A stretch of 64,000 bases of DNA from Mycolicibacterium malmesburyense (GCF_001050015.1 NZ_CVTB01000088.1:17520-81519), one strand, 5' to 3'; shown: positions 18,311 to 27,696, counted from the stretch's first letter. Translations and numbers: made by a program. Notes: generated by a model not told the origin, from the letters alone.

Positions 18311-19420
18311 CTAGGCGATGGCGACCGTGGACTTCTTGTCGATGCGAGCGTTGAGCTTGGGCATAACCTCCTCGGCAAGCAGCCGCATCGACTCCTTCCA
18401 CGGTCCGGGGTTGTCGCTGTAATCGCAGCCGAGGATCAACAGGTGACCGAAGCCCCCGACCTGGTCATAGGTGGCCTCCAGCTTGTCGACCACCGTCTCG
18501 ACGGAGCCGACCACAAAGGTGTTCTCCGCCAGGTATTCCGGTGTTACGTCCTCATCGGGAACCGAGGGGTTGTGCTTGTAGAACTTGGTCATGCCGAACA
18601 TCCGGAACGTCGGCAAGACGTACTCGCGCATGAAGCGGCCGATCATGCCGTCGACGGCGTACCGGAATGCCTGTTCGTCGGTTTCGGCGACGACGACCTC
18701 GCGCACCAGGCGCCAATCGCGGCGGTCCGGAGTGCGGCCGCTGCGCGCGGCACCCTCGAGCACTGCGTCCCAGTGCGTAGCGACGTACTCGGTGTTCAGA
18801 TCGAGGCTCATCGGGAGATAGCCGCGCTCACCGGCAAGCTTGAGCGTTTCGGAGCCGGCGCTGAACCCCGTGACCCCGATCGGCGGGTGAGGCGCCTGGA
18901 AGGGCTTGATGTGCCGATGCATCAGGCCTTCGAACATCGGGGCGATCCCGTTGGCATTCCAGTATTTTCCGCGGTACTCCCACGGGTCGTCCTCGGTCCA
19001 GACCTTGAGCATGATCTCGAGTGCTTCCCGGGTCATCTCGCGGTGCTCACCGTTCTGTCCGTCGACATCGAACAGCGCCCAGTCGCCGGGGATGCCGCTG
19101 GCACCCACCCCGAGCATGAAGCGGCCTTGGGCAAGGTGGTCGAAATAGGCCACGCGGTGGGCCAGCTCCACCGGATGGTGGTACGGAAGCAGATGGGCCC
19201 CGGGCGCCAGCTTGATCGACTTCGTCCGCAGTAGCGCCTGAGCCAGCAGCAGGTCCGGTGCGCAGATCGGCTCCCAGGGCACGGTGAAGTGCTCGCCGAC
19301 CCACGCCTCGACGTAACCCAGTTCGTCGGCGAGTTGGATCAGCTCCAGATCCCACTGGGTTGCGTCGTACAGGCTGCGCTCCGGCGGGTGCGCCGGCATC
19401 AGGAAAAGTCCCAGTTCCAT
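18311..19420 (-). CDS. Luciferase-like monooxygenase (Rv1936-like)
   Basis: The 369-residue protein is a bacterial luciferase-like flavin monooxygenase with the TIM-barrel pattern: LGLFLMPAHPPERSLYDATQ at the start, VEAWVGEHFTVPWEP, KLAPGAHLLPYHHPVELAHR, GRFMLGVGASGIPGDWALFD and the late GSVETVVDKLEATYDQVGGF. I chose ATG 19420 over the TTG two codons earlier because AGAGGG lies 6 bases before it, and the length then equals that of Rv1936 as I remember it. It is the promoter-proximal gene of the operon and would use reduced FMN from the local flavin reductase, or F420. The substrate is unknown. Confidence 0.9.
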   Translation of the reverse strand: MELGLFLMPAHPPERSLYDATQWDLELIQLADELGYVEAWVGEHFTVPWEPICAPDLLLAQALLRTKSIKLAPGAHLLPYHHPVELAHRVAYFDHLAQGRFMLGVGASGIPGDWALFDVDGQNGEHREMTREALEIMLKVWTEDDPWEYRGKYWNANGIAPMFEGLMHRHIKPFQAPHPPIGVTGFSAGSETLKLAGERGYLPMSLDLNTEYVATHWDAVLEGAARSGRTPDRRDWRLVREVVVAETDEQAFRYAVDGMIGRFMREYVLPTFRMFGMTKFYKHNPSVPDEDVTPEYLAENTFVVGSVETVVDKLEATYDQVGGFGHLLILGCDYSDNPGPWKESMRLLAEEVMPKLNARIDKKSTVAIA

Positions 19421-19650
19421 CTTCAACCCTCTCAGTAGTGGTCGCTCGCCCGACGGCTTGCTGCGATGTGCACCACAGTACTAGCAAGATACTTCATTGT
19501 GCGCAAGTAGGCTACTGTCTTGGTGATTTACTCGGACAAAAGTTTCACTATTGCCGTACTGACTATGGACATTTTGGTTTCGCGCCGCGTAGCCTGCAGC
19601 TCAGCAGCGTGACCGCGCGCCGAGCGGTGACGACCTGAAGGGAGCACTTC
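19421..19650. promoter_or_regulatory. Divergent control region with overlapping palindromes
   Basis: The 230-bp region lies between the LLM-fusion-ephB operon and the echA13-fadE17-fadE18 operon. Around 19476-19527 it becomes AT-rich and holds several symmetric elements: TACTT-N10-AAGTA at 19490-19509, AGTAG-G-CTACT at 19506-19516, and flanking CAAGATA/TGTCTTG halves (one mismatch). This looks like an operator for a shared regulator of both arms. A GGGAG element 6 bases before GTG 19651 serves the enoyl-CoA hydratase gene. Confidence 0.5.
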
Positions 19651-20547
19651 GTGCAGCATTTCGACTACATCGACTACGAACTGCTCGATGACGGCCGAAT
19701 CGCCGTGATCACGCTCGATCGCCCGAAACAGCGCAATGCGCAGAACCGCGGGCTGCTGGTCGAGCTTGGAGCGGCGTTCGAACTCGCCGAAGAGGACGAC
19801 ACCGTGCGGGTGGTCATCCTGCGCGGCGCAGGACCATGCTTCTCGGCGGGCCATGACCTGGGTTCCGCCGACGACATCCGCGAGCGATCGTCGGGCCCCG
19901 GTCAGCACCCGACCTATCACTGCAACGGCGGGACGTTAGGCGGGGTGGCGACGCGCCATCGCCAGGAGTGGCACTACTTCTTCCAGAACACCAAACGCTG
20001 GCGCAACCTGCGCAAGATCACCATCGCCGAGGTGCACGGGATGGTTCTGTCGGCCGGCCTGATGCTGGCATGGTGCTGCGACCTGATCGTCGCCGCCGAC
20101 GACACGATCTTCGCCGACGTCGTGGGCACCCGCCTGGGAATGTGCGGAGTGGAGTATTTCGGCCATCCCTGGGAGTTCGGTCCCCGCAAGGCCAAGGAGC
20201 TGTTGCTCACCGGGGACGCCCTGACCGCCGACGACGCGCATGCCCTCGGTATGGTCAGCAAGGTGTTCGGCAACGACGAACTACCCGACGCCACAGTCGA
20301 ATTCGCCCGCCGGATCGCCAAGCTACCGCCACTCACCGCGTTGCTGATCAAGGAGTCGGTGAACCAGACCGTCGATGCCATGGGGTTCGGCGCCGCACTC
20401 GACGCCTGCTTCTCGCTGCACCAGCTCAACCACGCCCATTGGGCCGACGTGACCGGCAACCCCTTGGGCATCGGCAGCGTCGAATACGGACTCGAGGACT
20501 GGCGGCTGACACCGGAGATCCTGCCCGCGGCCAAGCGGCGGCCCTGA
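19651..20547 (+). CDS. echA13: Enoyl-CoA hydratase/isomerase family protein (EchA13-like)
   Basis: The 298-residue crotonase-fold protein has [15 protein letters not shown] (about 13-27) and the oxyanion-hole block [14 protein letters not shown] (about 64-77). Then comes a family-specific insert and the second oxyanion region [20 protein letters not shown]. The usual catalytic glutamate position after GMCGVEY is not obvious, so hydratase activity is not certain; isomerase or hydrolase activity is possible. It heads the plus-strand operon with two acyl-CoA dehydrogenases. M. tuberculosis Rv1935c (echA13) has the same place. It starts at GTG with AAGGGAG upstream. Confidence 0.88.
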   Translation: MQHFDYIDYELLDDGRIAVITLDRPKQRNAQNRGLLVELGAAFELAEEDDTVRVVILRGAGPCFSAGHDLGSADDIRERSSGPGQHPTYHCNGGTLGGVATRHRQEWHYFFQNTKRWRNLRKITIAEVHGMVLSAGLMLAWCCDLIVAADDTIFADVVGTRLGMCGVEYFGHPWEFGPRKAKELLLTGDALTADDAHALGMVSKVFGNDELPDATVEFARRIAKLPPLTALLIKESVNQTVDAMGFGAALDACFSLHQLNHAHWADVTGNPLGIGSVEYGLEDWRLTPEILPAAKRRP

Positions 20548-20561
20548 CCGGGAGACGAGAC

Positions 20562-21776
20562 GTGGACGTCGACTACCCGTCCGAGGCGATCGCCTTTCGC
20601 GATCAGATCAGGGCGTTTCTGGCCGAACACCTGCCCAGCGACTGGGGTGGCGCCGGCGCGCTGCCGCCAGAGGAGCGCGAACAGCTCGGGGCGCGGTGGC
20701 GCAAGATCCTCGCCGACCGGGGCCTGATCGCGGTGTCCTGGCCGAATGAGTACGGCGGTGGCGGGCTTTCGGTGATCGAACAATTGGTGGTCGCCGAGGA
20801 GTTCGCCCGTGCCGGTGCGCCGGACCGCGTGGAGAACGATCTGCTGGGCATCGACCTGCTGGGCAACACGATGATCGCCGTGGGCTCCGAGGAACAGAAA
20901 CGCCACTTCCTGCCGCGCATCCTCTCCGGTGAGGACCGCTGGTGCCAGGGATTCTCCGAACCCGACGCCGGCTCGGATCTGGCATCGGTACGGACGAAGG
21001 CCGTTCTCGACGACGACGAGTGGGTGATCAACGGGCAGAAGATCTGGACGTCGGCGGGGCCGACGGCGAATTGGATCTTCGTGCTCGCCCGCACCGATTC
21101 CGCCGCACCGAAGCACAAGGGCTTGTCGATACTGCTGGTGCCGATCGACCAACCCGGCGTGGTGGTCCGGCCGATCGTCAACGCCGCGGGGTACGCCTCG
21201 TTCAGTGAGGTCTTCTTCACCGATGCCCGCGCACGGGCTGCTGACGTGCTCGGCGGGGTCGGTGGCGGGTGGCGGACCGCCATGACACTGCTCGGTTTCG
21301 AGCGCGGTTCGCAGATCACCACCGCCGCAGTGGAGTTCGGCAGGGACCTGGAGCGGCTGCTAGCCCTGGCCCGCGACCGCGGACGGCACACCGATCCCCA
21401 CATCCGCGACGAGCTTGCGTGGTGCTACTCACGCGTCCAGATTCTGCGGTATCAGGGCTACCGTGGCCTGACCGCGCTGCTGCGCGGCGAACTTCCGGGC
21501 GCCGATGCCGCGATCAACAAGGTGATCTGGAGTGAGTACTTCCGGCGCTACACCGAGCTCGCCGTCGAGATCCTCGGACTGGACGCGCTCAGCCCGCACG
21601 GCCCGGGAAACGGTGCGGCACTGCTCGTTCCGGTGGCGGGGACACCGAACTCCGCCAGCTGCTGGATGGACGAACTGCTGTACGCGCGGGCCGCCACGAT
21701 CTATGCGGGCAGTTCGCAGATCCAGCGTAACGTGATCGGCGAGCAACTGTTAGGGCTTCCCAAGGAAGCGCGCTGA
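20562..21776 (+). CDS. fadE17: Acyl-CoA dehydrogenase FadE17-like
   Basis: The 404-residue acyl-CoA dehydrogenase is the larger partner of an adjacent pair. It has [16 protein letters not shown] (FAD/substrate motif, about 127-142), [18 protein letters not shown], and the C-terminal [20 protein letters not shown]. Mycobacterial FadE pairs encoded side by side, including FadE17-FadE18, have been reported to form alpha2beta2 heterotetramers in which each subunit supplies part of the active site. GTG 20562 has GGGAG about 7 bases upstream and lies 14 bp after echA13. It would introduce a 2,3 double bond into a CoA ester, possibly a bulky one. Confidence 0.92.
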   Translation: MDVDYPSEAIAFRDQIRAFLAEHLPSDWGGAGALPPEEREQLGARWRKILADRGLIAVSWPNEYGGGGLSVIEQLVVAEEFARAGAPDRVENDLLGIDLLGNTMIAVGSEEQKRHFLPRILSGEDRWCQGFSEPDAGSDLASVRTKAVLDDDEWVINGQKIWTSAGPTANWIFVLARTDSAAPKHKGLSILLVPIDQPGVVVRPIVNAAGYASFSEVFFTDARARAADVLGGVGGGWRTAMTLLGFERGSQITTAAVEFGRDLERLLALARDRGRHTDPHIRDELAWCYSRVQILRYQGYRGLTALLRGELPGADAAINKVIWSEYFRRYTELAVEILGLDALSPHGPGNGAALLVPVAGTPNSASCWMDELLYARAATIYAGSSQIQRNVIGEQLLGLPKEAR

Positions 21777-21777
21777 G

Positions 21778-22869
21778 ATGGATTTCCGCTACAACACCGA
21801 ACAGGTCGACTTCCGCGCCTCACTGCGCGACTTCCTCGCCGAGACGGCGCCCCTGTCGCGGGTACGTGACATCGCGGTCGAGGGCGGCCACGACCAGCGC
21901 CTGTGGCAGCGCATCTGCAGCGAGTTGGAACTACCCGCACTTCACCTTCCGCCTGAGCACGGCGGGGCCGGCGGCACCCTGGTGGAGGCCGCCATCGCCT
22001 TCGAGGAGCTCGGCCGGGCGCTGACGCCGGTTCCGCTGGCGGGCAGTGTCTTCGCGATTGAGTCGGTGCTGCGGATGGGCAATGCGGAGCAACGGCAGCG
22101 CTTGCTGCCCGGATTGGTCAGCGGTGAGCGAATCGGAACGTTCACCGCCGTCGGACCCGATGCCGCCGATCCCACGACGGCCACCGTGCGAGCCGACCTC
22201 CACGGTGGCCGCCCCGTCCTGCACGGTGAGTGCTCACCGGTGCTATACGGGCACGTCGCGGACCTGTTCGTTGTAGCTGCCGAAACCGGTGGCACCGTCT
22301 CCCCCTTTGTCGTGACCGCCGATACGCCTGGGCTCACCGTGGAACCGCTGCCCTCGTTCGACACCACTCGACCGGTGGCCCGGTTGAGGTTCGCGCACAC
22401 CCCGGCAGAGGCACTGCCCGGTTCGGACGGATTGGATGGTGTGCTCGACGTGGCGCGGGTGCTGTTGGCCGCCGACATGCTCGGCGGCGCCGAAGCGTGT
22501 CTAGCGCTATCCGTCGAATACGCCAGCAGCAGAATGCAATTCGACCGCCCGATCGGCTCGTTTCAGGCTGTGAAGCACGCGTGCGCGGAGATGATGATCG
22601 AAATCGATGCCACCCGCGTCGCCGTCATGTTCGCCGCGATGAGCGCCACCGACCCCGACGAGCTAGCGATCACCGCGCCTCTGGTCAAGGCGCAGGCCGC
22701 AGACACCTTCGCGCTGTGCGCCGGTTCGGCGATCCAGGTGCACGGTGGCATCGCCTTCACCTGGGAACACGACATCCACCTGTATTACCGCCGCGCCAAG
22801 ACCACCGAGGCACTGTTCGGCAGCAGCACCCACCACCGCGCGCTGCTCGCCGACCGTGCCGGTTTGTAG
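21778..22869 (+). CDS. fadE18: Acyl-CoA dehydrogenase FadE18-like
   Basis: The 363-residue protein is the short partner of FadE17, starting one base after its stop. It keeps the ACAD fold (LPPEHGGAGGTLVEAAIAFE, RPIGSFQAVKHACAEMMIEI, and the C-terminal IQVHGGIAFTWEHDIHLYYR block) but has an abbreviated middle domain and lacks the SEPxAGSD motif present in FadE17. This is the typical split of labour in heterotetrameric mycobacterial ACADs. It should not be active alone. Confidence 0.92.
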   Translation: MDFRYNTEQVDFRASLRDFLAETAPLSRVRDIAVEGGHDQRLWQRICSELELPALHLPPEHGGAGGTLVEAAIAFEELGRALTPVPLAGSVFAIESVLRMGNAEQRQRLLPGLVSGERIGTFTAVGPDAADPTTATVRADLHGGRPVLHGECSPVLYGHVADLFVVAAETGGTVSPFVVTADTPGLTVEPLPSFDTTRPVARLRFAHTPAEALPGSDGLDGVLDVARVLLAADMLGGAEACLALSVEYASSRMQFDRPIGSFQAVKHACAEMMIEIDATRVAVMFAAMSATDPDELAITAPLVKAQAADTFALCAGSAIQVHGGIAFTWEHDIHLYYRRAKTTEALFGSSTHHRALLADRAGL

Positions 22870-22892
22870 CCCGCATCACCGAGGAGCCGACG

Positions 22893-25800
22893 ATGACCAG
22901 CACGCCAACCGTGGCAGTTCCCTCGCCGTCCACGGGAATCACCCTCAGCGACGTTCTCACTCGGCATACCCGGGTGCGTCCCAGCGACGTCGCGTTCGTC
23001 GACTCCCGGCGCCGATGCACCTTCGGCGAACTGGACGGTCGGGTGACCCGGTTGGCCGATGCGCTGTCGGCACGTGGCATCGGCCAAGGCGACCGGGTCG
23101 CGGTGCTGGGGACCAACAGCCTGGAGATCGTCGAAACCTGGTTCGCTGCAATGCGTGTCGGCGCGATCGTGGTGCCGGTGAACTTCCGGTTCGTCGCCGA
23201 TGAGGTCGGCTACGTGCTCTCCGACAGCGGTTCAGCGGCGCTGGTCGTCGACCTGACCCTGGCGGGCGTGGCCGACCAGGCACGCAGCGCGGCGCCGTCG
23301 GTGCACACCGTCCTGACGATCGGTGGCGACTTCGAGGAAGCCGTCGCCGGTGCCGCCCCCGGCTGCGCGCCCGACATCCGCGTCGCGGTCGCCGACGAGG
23401 ACCCGGCGTTCCTGGTGTACACCTCGGGTACCACGGGTTTCCCGAAAGGCGCGGTGCTCACTCACCGCAACCTCTACCTGCACGCGTTCAGTTCGATTGC
23501 CAGCCTCGGCCACCGCGAGGATGACGACTGCTGGATGGGGGTGGCCCCGCTGTTCCACACCGCGGGCATCTCGGGAATGTTGCCGACGTTTTTGACCGGC
23601 GGCAAGGTGGTGATTGCGCCGTCGGGCGGCTTCGACGCCGAGACCACGATCCGCACGATGGTCGACGAGCGGGTGTCGTCGTGCTTCATGACTCCGACGC
23701 AGTGGCAGAGCGTCTGCGCGATGGACGACCTCGCGTCCTGGGATCTGTCTTGTCTGCGCCGCGTGTGGTGGGGTGCGGCGCCGGCTTCGACGACGTTGCT
23801 GCAGAACATGATCGACGCGTTTCCCCAGGCCGAGGTCATCGCGGCGTTCGGGCAGACCGAGTGCAGCCCCATCACATGCCTGCTGCGGGGCGAGGACTCG
23901 ATCCGCAAGATCGGCTCGGTGGGCAGGCCGATGCTCAACGTCGAGGTGCGCATCGTCGACGAGGACATGAACGACGTGGCCCCCGGCACCGTCGGCGAGA
24001 TCGTCTATCTGGGCCCGCTGGTGATGAAGGAGTACTGGAACAAGCCCAAGGAGACCGCCGAAGCCTTCCGCGGCGGCTGGTTCCACTCCGGCGACCTCGT
24101 CCGCCAAGACGACGACGGCTACATTTACGTGGTCGACCGAAAAAAGGACATGATCATCTCGGGCGGAGAGAACATCTACAGCGCCGAGGTCGAGAACGCG
24201 CTGGCGGCCCAACCGAAGGTCGCCGAGGTAGCCGTGATCGGCGTGCCCGACCAACAGTGGGGCGAGACACCGCTGGCGGTGATCGTCGCGCGCGATCCCG
24301 CGGATCCGCCGACCACGGCCGAGGTCGAGTCGCACTGCCGTGCGCACCTGGCCGCCTACAAGCTGCCGCGGCGCATCGTGATCGTCGACGAGCTGCCCCG
24401 CAATGCCGCGGGCAAGGTCTTGAAGAACGTGCTGCGCGACGCGTATGGCGCACCGCTGTCCCATGCGGCGGGGCCGACCGATGCACCGCTGCTGGAGGAA
24501 ACCATCGGGCACAACCTCGAGCGAACAGCCGCGGCCCACCCCGACGTCGATGCCCTCGTCGATATTCGCTCTGGCCGTCGTTGGACATACGCCGAGTTGA
24601 ATTCTGAAATCGAGGTTGTTGCAAGAGGTTTGATCGCCAGTGGTATCGAGAAGGGTGACCGGGTCGGTATCTGGGCGCCGAACTGTGCCGAATGGACGAT
24701 TCTGCAGTACGCCACGGCGAAAGCCGGTGCGATCCTGGTCACCGTCAATCCCGCGTACCGCACACACGAGTTGGCGTACGTCTTGCGACATTCGAGCATG
24801 CGGATGTTGGTGTCGGCGACCGAGTTCAAGACCTCCGATTACCGAGCAATGGTCACAGAGGTGCGGCCCGAGGTTCCCGACCTGACCGAGGTGGTGTTCC
24901 TCGGCACCGACGACTGGCAGCGACTCCGGCAGCGCGCGGACGAAGTGTCGCACGATGAGCTCCGATCGCGAATGGGCGCCTTAGCTTCGACTGATCCGAT
25001 CAATATTCAATACACCTCGGGCACAACGGGATCCCCGAAAGGGGCCGTGCTGTCACACCGCAACATCTTGAACAACGGATACTTCGTCACCGAGCTGATC
25101 AATCTGAGAGAAAGCGATCGGCTGTGTATACCGGTGCCGTTCTATCACTGCTTCGGCATGGTGATGGGCAATCTGGGGTGCACCACCCACGGTGCCACCA
25201 TGGTGATCCCGTCTCCCGGCTTCGACCCCGCGGCGACGTTGGCGGCGATCGAGGCCGAACGGTGCACCGGCGTGTACGGCGTTCCGACCATGTTCGTCGC
25301 GATGCTGGCCCACCCTGATATGGCCGACCGAGATCTGTCGTCTCTGCGAACCGGCATCATGGCGGGGGCGACCTGCCCGATGGAACTCATGAAGCGCTGC
25401 ATCAACGAGCTGAACATGTCGGAGGTGGCGATCGCCTACGGCATGACCGAGACGTCTCCGGTGTCGTGCCAGACCCGAATCGACGATGACCTTGACCGGC
25501 GCACCGCCACCGTCGGACGGGTCCATCCGCACGTCGAGATCAAGATCGTCGACACCAGCAGCGGTGAGACGGTCAAACGCGGTGTGCCCGGGGAGTTCTG
25601 CACCCGCGGCTACTCGGTGATGACCGGCTACTGGGACGACGAGGTCAAGACCCGCGAGGCCGTCGACGCCGACGGCTGGATGCACACCGGCGATCTCGCC
25701 GTGATGCGCGACGACGGGTACTGCCAGATCGTCGGGCGCATCAAGGACATGGTGATCCGCGGCGGCGAGAACGTCTACCCCCGCGAGGTCGAGGATTTCC

Positions 25801-26066
25801 TGCACTCCCACCCGGACATCGAGGACGCCCAGGTGGTCGGCGTGCCCGACGATAAGTACGGCGAGGAGATCTGCGCCTGGATCAAGATGCGTTCGGGCCG
25901 TGCTCCGCTGGACGCCGCGGCGGTGCGCGCATATGCGACCGACAAGCTCGCGCATTACAAGATTCCCCGTTATGTCCATATCGTCGAGGAGTTTCCGATG
26001 ACGGTGACCGGGAAGGTGCGCAAGGTGGATATGCGGGCCGAGAGCATCCGGTTACTGGGGCTCTAG
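22893..26066 (+). CDS. Tandem fusion of two acyl-CoA synthetases (FadD-FadD)
   Basis: A single 1057-residue reading frame holds two complete ANL-family acyl-CoA/acyl-ACP ligases. Unit one (about 1-515) has YTSGTTGFPKG at 176-186, a DGYIYVVDRKKDMIISGGEN hinge and the catalytic lysine in NAAGKVLK. Unit two (about 525-1057) has YTSGTTGSPKG near 707-717, DGYCQIVGRIKDMVIRGGEN and TVTGKVRK. The junction (near base 24440-24480) joins the natural C-terminus of one enzyme to the natural N-terminus of the next with no stop. ATG 22893 has GAGGAG upstream. It should activate two acids, or one acid twice, for the FadE17/18-EchA13 arm. An assembly error removing a stop is the alternative. Confidence 0.9.
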   Translation: MTSTPTVAVPSPSTGITLSDVLTRHTRVRPSDVAFVDSRRRCTFGELDGRVTRLADALSARGIGQGDRVAVLGTNSLEIVETWFAAMRVGAIVVPVNFRFVADEVGYVLSDSGSAALVVDLTLAGVADQARSAAPSVHTVLTIGGDFEEAVAGAAPGCAPDIRVAVADEDPAFLVYTSGTTGFPKGAVLTHRNLYLHAFSSIASLGHREDDDCWMGVAPLFHTAGISGMLPTFLTGGKVVIAPSGGFDAETTIRTMVDERVSSCFMTPTQWQSVCAMDDLASWDLSCLRRVWWGAAPASTTLLQNMIDAFPQAEVIAAFGQTECSPITCLLRGEDSIRKIGSVGRPMLNVEVRIVDEDMNDVAPGTVGEIVYLGPLVMKEYWNKPKETAEAFRGGWFHSGDLVRQDDDGYIYVVDRKKDMIISGGENIYSAEVENALAAQPKVAEVAVIGVPDQQWGETPLAVIVARDPADPPTTAEVESHCRAHLAAYKLPRRIVIVDELPRNAAGKVLKNVLRDAYGAPLSHAAGPTDAPLLEETIGHNLERTAAAHPDVDALVDIRSGRRWTYAELNSEIEVVARGLIASGIEKGDRVGIWAPNCAEWTILQYATAKAGAILVTVNPAYRTHELAYVLRHSSMRMLVSATEFKTSDYRAMVTEVRPEVPDLTEVVFLGTDDWQRLRQRADEVSHDELRSRMGALASTDPINIQYTSGTTGSPKGAVLSHRNILNNGYFVTELINLRESDRLCIPVPFYHCFGMVMGNLGCTTHGATMVIPSPGFDPAATLAAIEAERCTGVYGVPTMFVAMLAHPDMADRDLSSLRTGIMAGATCPMELMKRCINELNMSEVAIAYGMTETSPVSCQTRIDDDLDRRTATVGRVHPHVEIKIVDTSSGETVKRGVPGEFCTRGYSVMTGYWDDEVKTREAVDADGWMHTGDLAVMRDDGYCQIVGRIKDMVIRGGENVYPREVEDFLHSHPDIEDAQVVGVPDDKYGEEICAWIKMRSGRAPLDAAAVRAYATDKLAHYKIPRYVHIVEEFPMTVTGKVRKVDMRAESIRLLGL

Positions 26067-26115
26067 CACCCTCTCGCGCACGGGCCGAAGCCCCTTGCGT
26101 CACGTGCTGCCGCAT

Positions 26116-26140
26116 TACTAGGATATCCAACTATCTAGTA
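26116..26140. promoter_or_regulatory. Inverted repeat upstream of mmsA
   Basis: TACTAG (26116-26121) and CTAGTA (26135-26140) form a perfect 6-bp inverted repeat with a 13-bp spacer, and the symmetry extends imperfectly on both sides. It lies 16-40 bp before the mmsA ATG, in the 26067-26155 gap, directly upstream of the ribosome-binding site GAGGGG. It is a plausible TetR/GntR-type operator for the valine degradation operon. No adjacent regulator gene is present to support this. Confidence 0.4.
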
Positions 26141-26155
26141 GTGAGGGGCACGCTC

Positions 26156-27676
26156 ATGACCACCCAGGTTCCGCATTTCATCGACGGCAAGCGCACCAAC
26201 GGACAGTCGGGCCGCACCGCCGACGTCTTCAACCCCAGCACCGGCGCGGTGCAGGCGCAGGTGTCGATGGCCTCGGCCGCGGACGTCGACGCGGCGGTCG
26301 CCGGTGCGGCCAAGGCGCAGAAGGAGTGGGCGGCCTGGAACCCCCAGCGCCGCGCGCGCGTGCTGATGAAGTTCATCAATCTGGTCAATCAGAACGCCGA
26401 CGAACTCGCCCAACTGCTGTCGCTCGAGCACGGCAAGACCCACGCCGACTCCCTCGGCGACATCCAGCGCGGCCTCGAGGTGATCGAGTTCTCGGTCGGC
26501 ATTCCGCACCTGCTCAAGGGTGAGTTCACCGAGGGCGCGGGCCCCGGCATCGACGTCTACTCACTGCGGCAGCCGCTCGGTGTCGTCGCGGGCATCACGC
26601 CGTTCAACTTCCCGGCGATGATCCCTCTGTGGAAGGCCGGCCCCGCGTTGGCGTGCGGCAACGCGTTCGTCCTCAAGCCCTCCGAACGAGACCCCTCGGT
26701 CCCGGTCCGGCTGGCCGAGCTGTTCCTCGAGGCCGGCCTGCCCCCCGGCGTCTTCCAGGTCGTGCAGGGCGATAAGGAAGCCGTCGACGCCATCCTCGAA
26801 CACCCCGTGATCCAGGCGGTCGGCTTCGTCGGCAGCTCCGACATCGCCCAGTACATCTATTCGACCGCAACCGCCAGCGGTAAGCGCGCGCAGTGCTTCG
26901 GCGGCGCGAAGAACCACATGATCGTGATGCCCGACGCCGATCTCGACCAGGCCGTCGACGCGCTGATCGGCGCCGGATACGGCAGTGCGGGCGAGCGGTG
27001 CATGGCGATCAGCGTGGCCGTACCCGTCGGCGAAGAGACCGCAGATCGCTTGCGGGCCAGGCTCGTCGAACGGATCAACAACCTGCGGGTGGGCCACAGC
27101 CTGGACCCGAAGGCCGATTACGGGCCGCTGGTGACCGAGGCGGCGCTTCAGCGGGTGCGCGGCTACATCGACGCCGGCGTCGAGGCAGGCGCCGAGATCG
27201 TCGTCGACGGCCGCGAACGCGCCAGCAACGAACTGCAGTTCGGCGACGACAGCCTGGAGAACGGCTGGTTCATCGGACCCACCCTGTTCGACCACGTCAC
27301 CACCGACATGTCCATCTACACCGATGAGATCTTCGGGCCGGTGCTGTGCATCGTGCGCGCGAAGGACTACGAAGAGGCTTTGGCGCTGCCCTCGGAGCAC
27401 GAATACGGCAATGGCGTAGCGATCTTCACCCGTGACGGCGATGCGGCCCGCGACTTCGTGTCACGGGTGCAGGCAGGCATGGTGGGGGTCAACGTGCCGA
27501 TCCCGGTGCCGGTGGCCTACCACACCTTCGGCGGCTGGAAGCGATCCGGTTTCGGAGACCTCAACCAGCACGGTCCGCATTCGATCCTGTTCTACACCAA
27601 GACCAAGACCGTCACGCAGCGCTGGCCGTCGGGCATCAAGGACGGCGCGGAGTTCGTCCTGCCGACCATGAAGTAG
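26156..27676 (+). CDS. mmsA: Methylmalonate-semialdehyde dehydrogenase (CoA-acylating)
   Basis: The 506-residue aldehyde dehydrogenase is of the MmsA type. It oxidises (methyl)malonate semialdehyde to propionyl- or acetyl-CoA with NAD and CoA in valine catabolism. Features are ITPFNFPAMIPLWKAGPALA (about 147-166), the FGGAKNHMIVMPDAD block with asparagine in place of the usual ALDH glutamate (about 248-262), and the catalytic cysteine C282 in GSAGERCMAIS. Downstream lie fadE9 and mmsB, the next two enzymes of the same pathway, in the same order as I recall for Rv0753c-Rv0751c. The ATG has GAGGGG 7 bases upstream. Confidence 0.95.
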   Translation: MTTQVPHFIDGKRTNGQSGRTADVFNPSTGAVQAQVSMASAADVDAAVAGAAKAQKEWAAWNPQRRARVLMKFINLVNQNADELAQLLSLEHGKTHADSLGDIQRGLEVIEFSVGIPHLLKGEFTEGAGPGIDVYSLRQPLGVVAGITPFNFPAMIPLWKAGPALACGNAFVLKPSERDPSVPVRLAELFLEAGLPPGVFQVVQGDKEAVDAILEHPVIQAVGFVGSSDIAQYIYSTATASGKRAQCFGGAKNHMIVMPDADLDQAVDALIGAGYGSAGERCMAISVAVPVGEETADRLRARLVERINNLRVGHSLDPKADYGPLVTEAALQRVRGYIDAGVEAGAEIVVDGRERASNELQFGDDSLENGWFIGPTLFDHVTTDMSIYTDEIFGPVLCIVRAKDYEEALALPSEHEYGNGVAIFTRDGDAARDFVSRVQAGMVGVNVPIPVPVAYHTFGGWKRSGFGDLNQHGPHSILFYTKTKTVTQRWPSGIKDGAEFVLPTMK

Positions 27677-27696
27677 CGGGCGAAAAGCCAGCCACC

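Noticed and set aside
16600..18354. Long plus-strand open frame (584 codons) opposite the fusion oxygenase
   Set aside because: It mirrors the codon pattern of the real gene, and its product is low-complexity His/Gln/Arg-rich sequence.
20562..22869. FadE17 and FadE18 as a broken single acyl-CoA dehydrogenase
   Set aside because: Each has its own start and a full ACAD fold outline, and paired FadE genes forming heterotetramers are known in mycobacteria.
23232..24953. Long minus-strand open frame (573 codons) opposite the double acyl-CoA synthetase
   Set aside because: Antisense shadow; no recognisable domain, while the plus strand encodes two clear ANL ligases.
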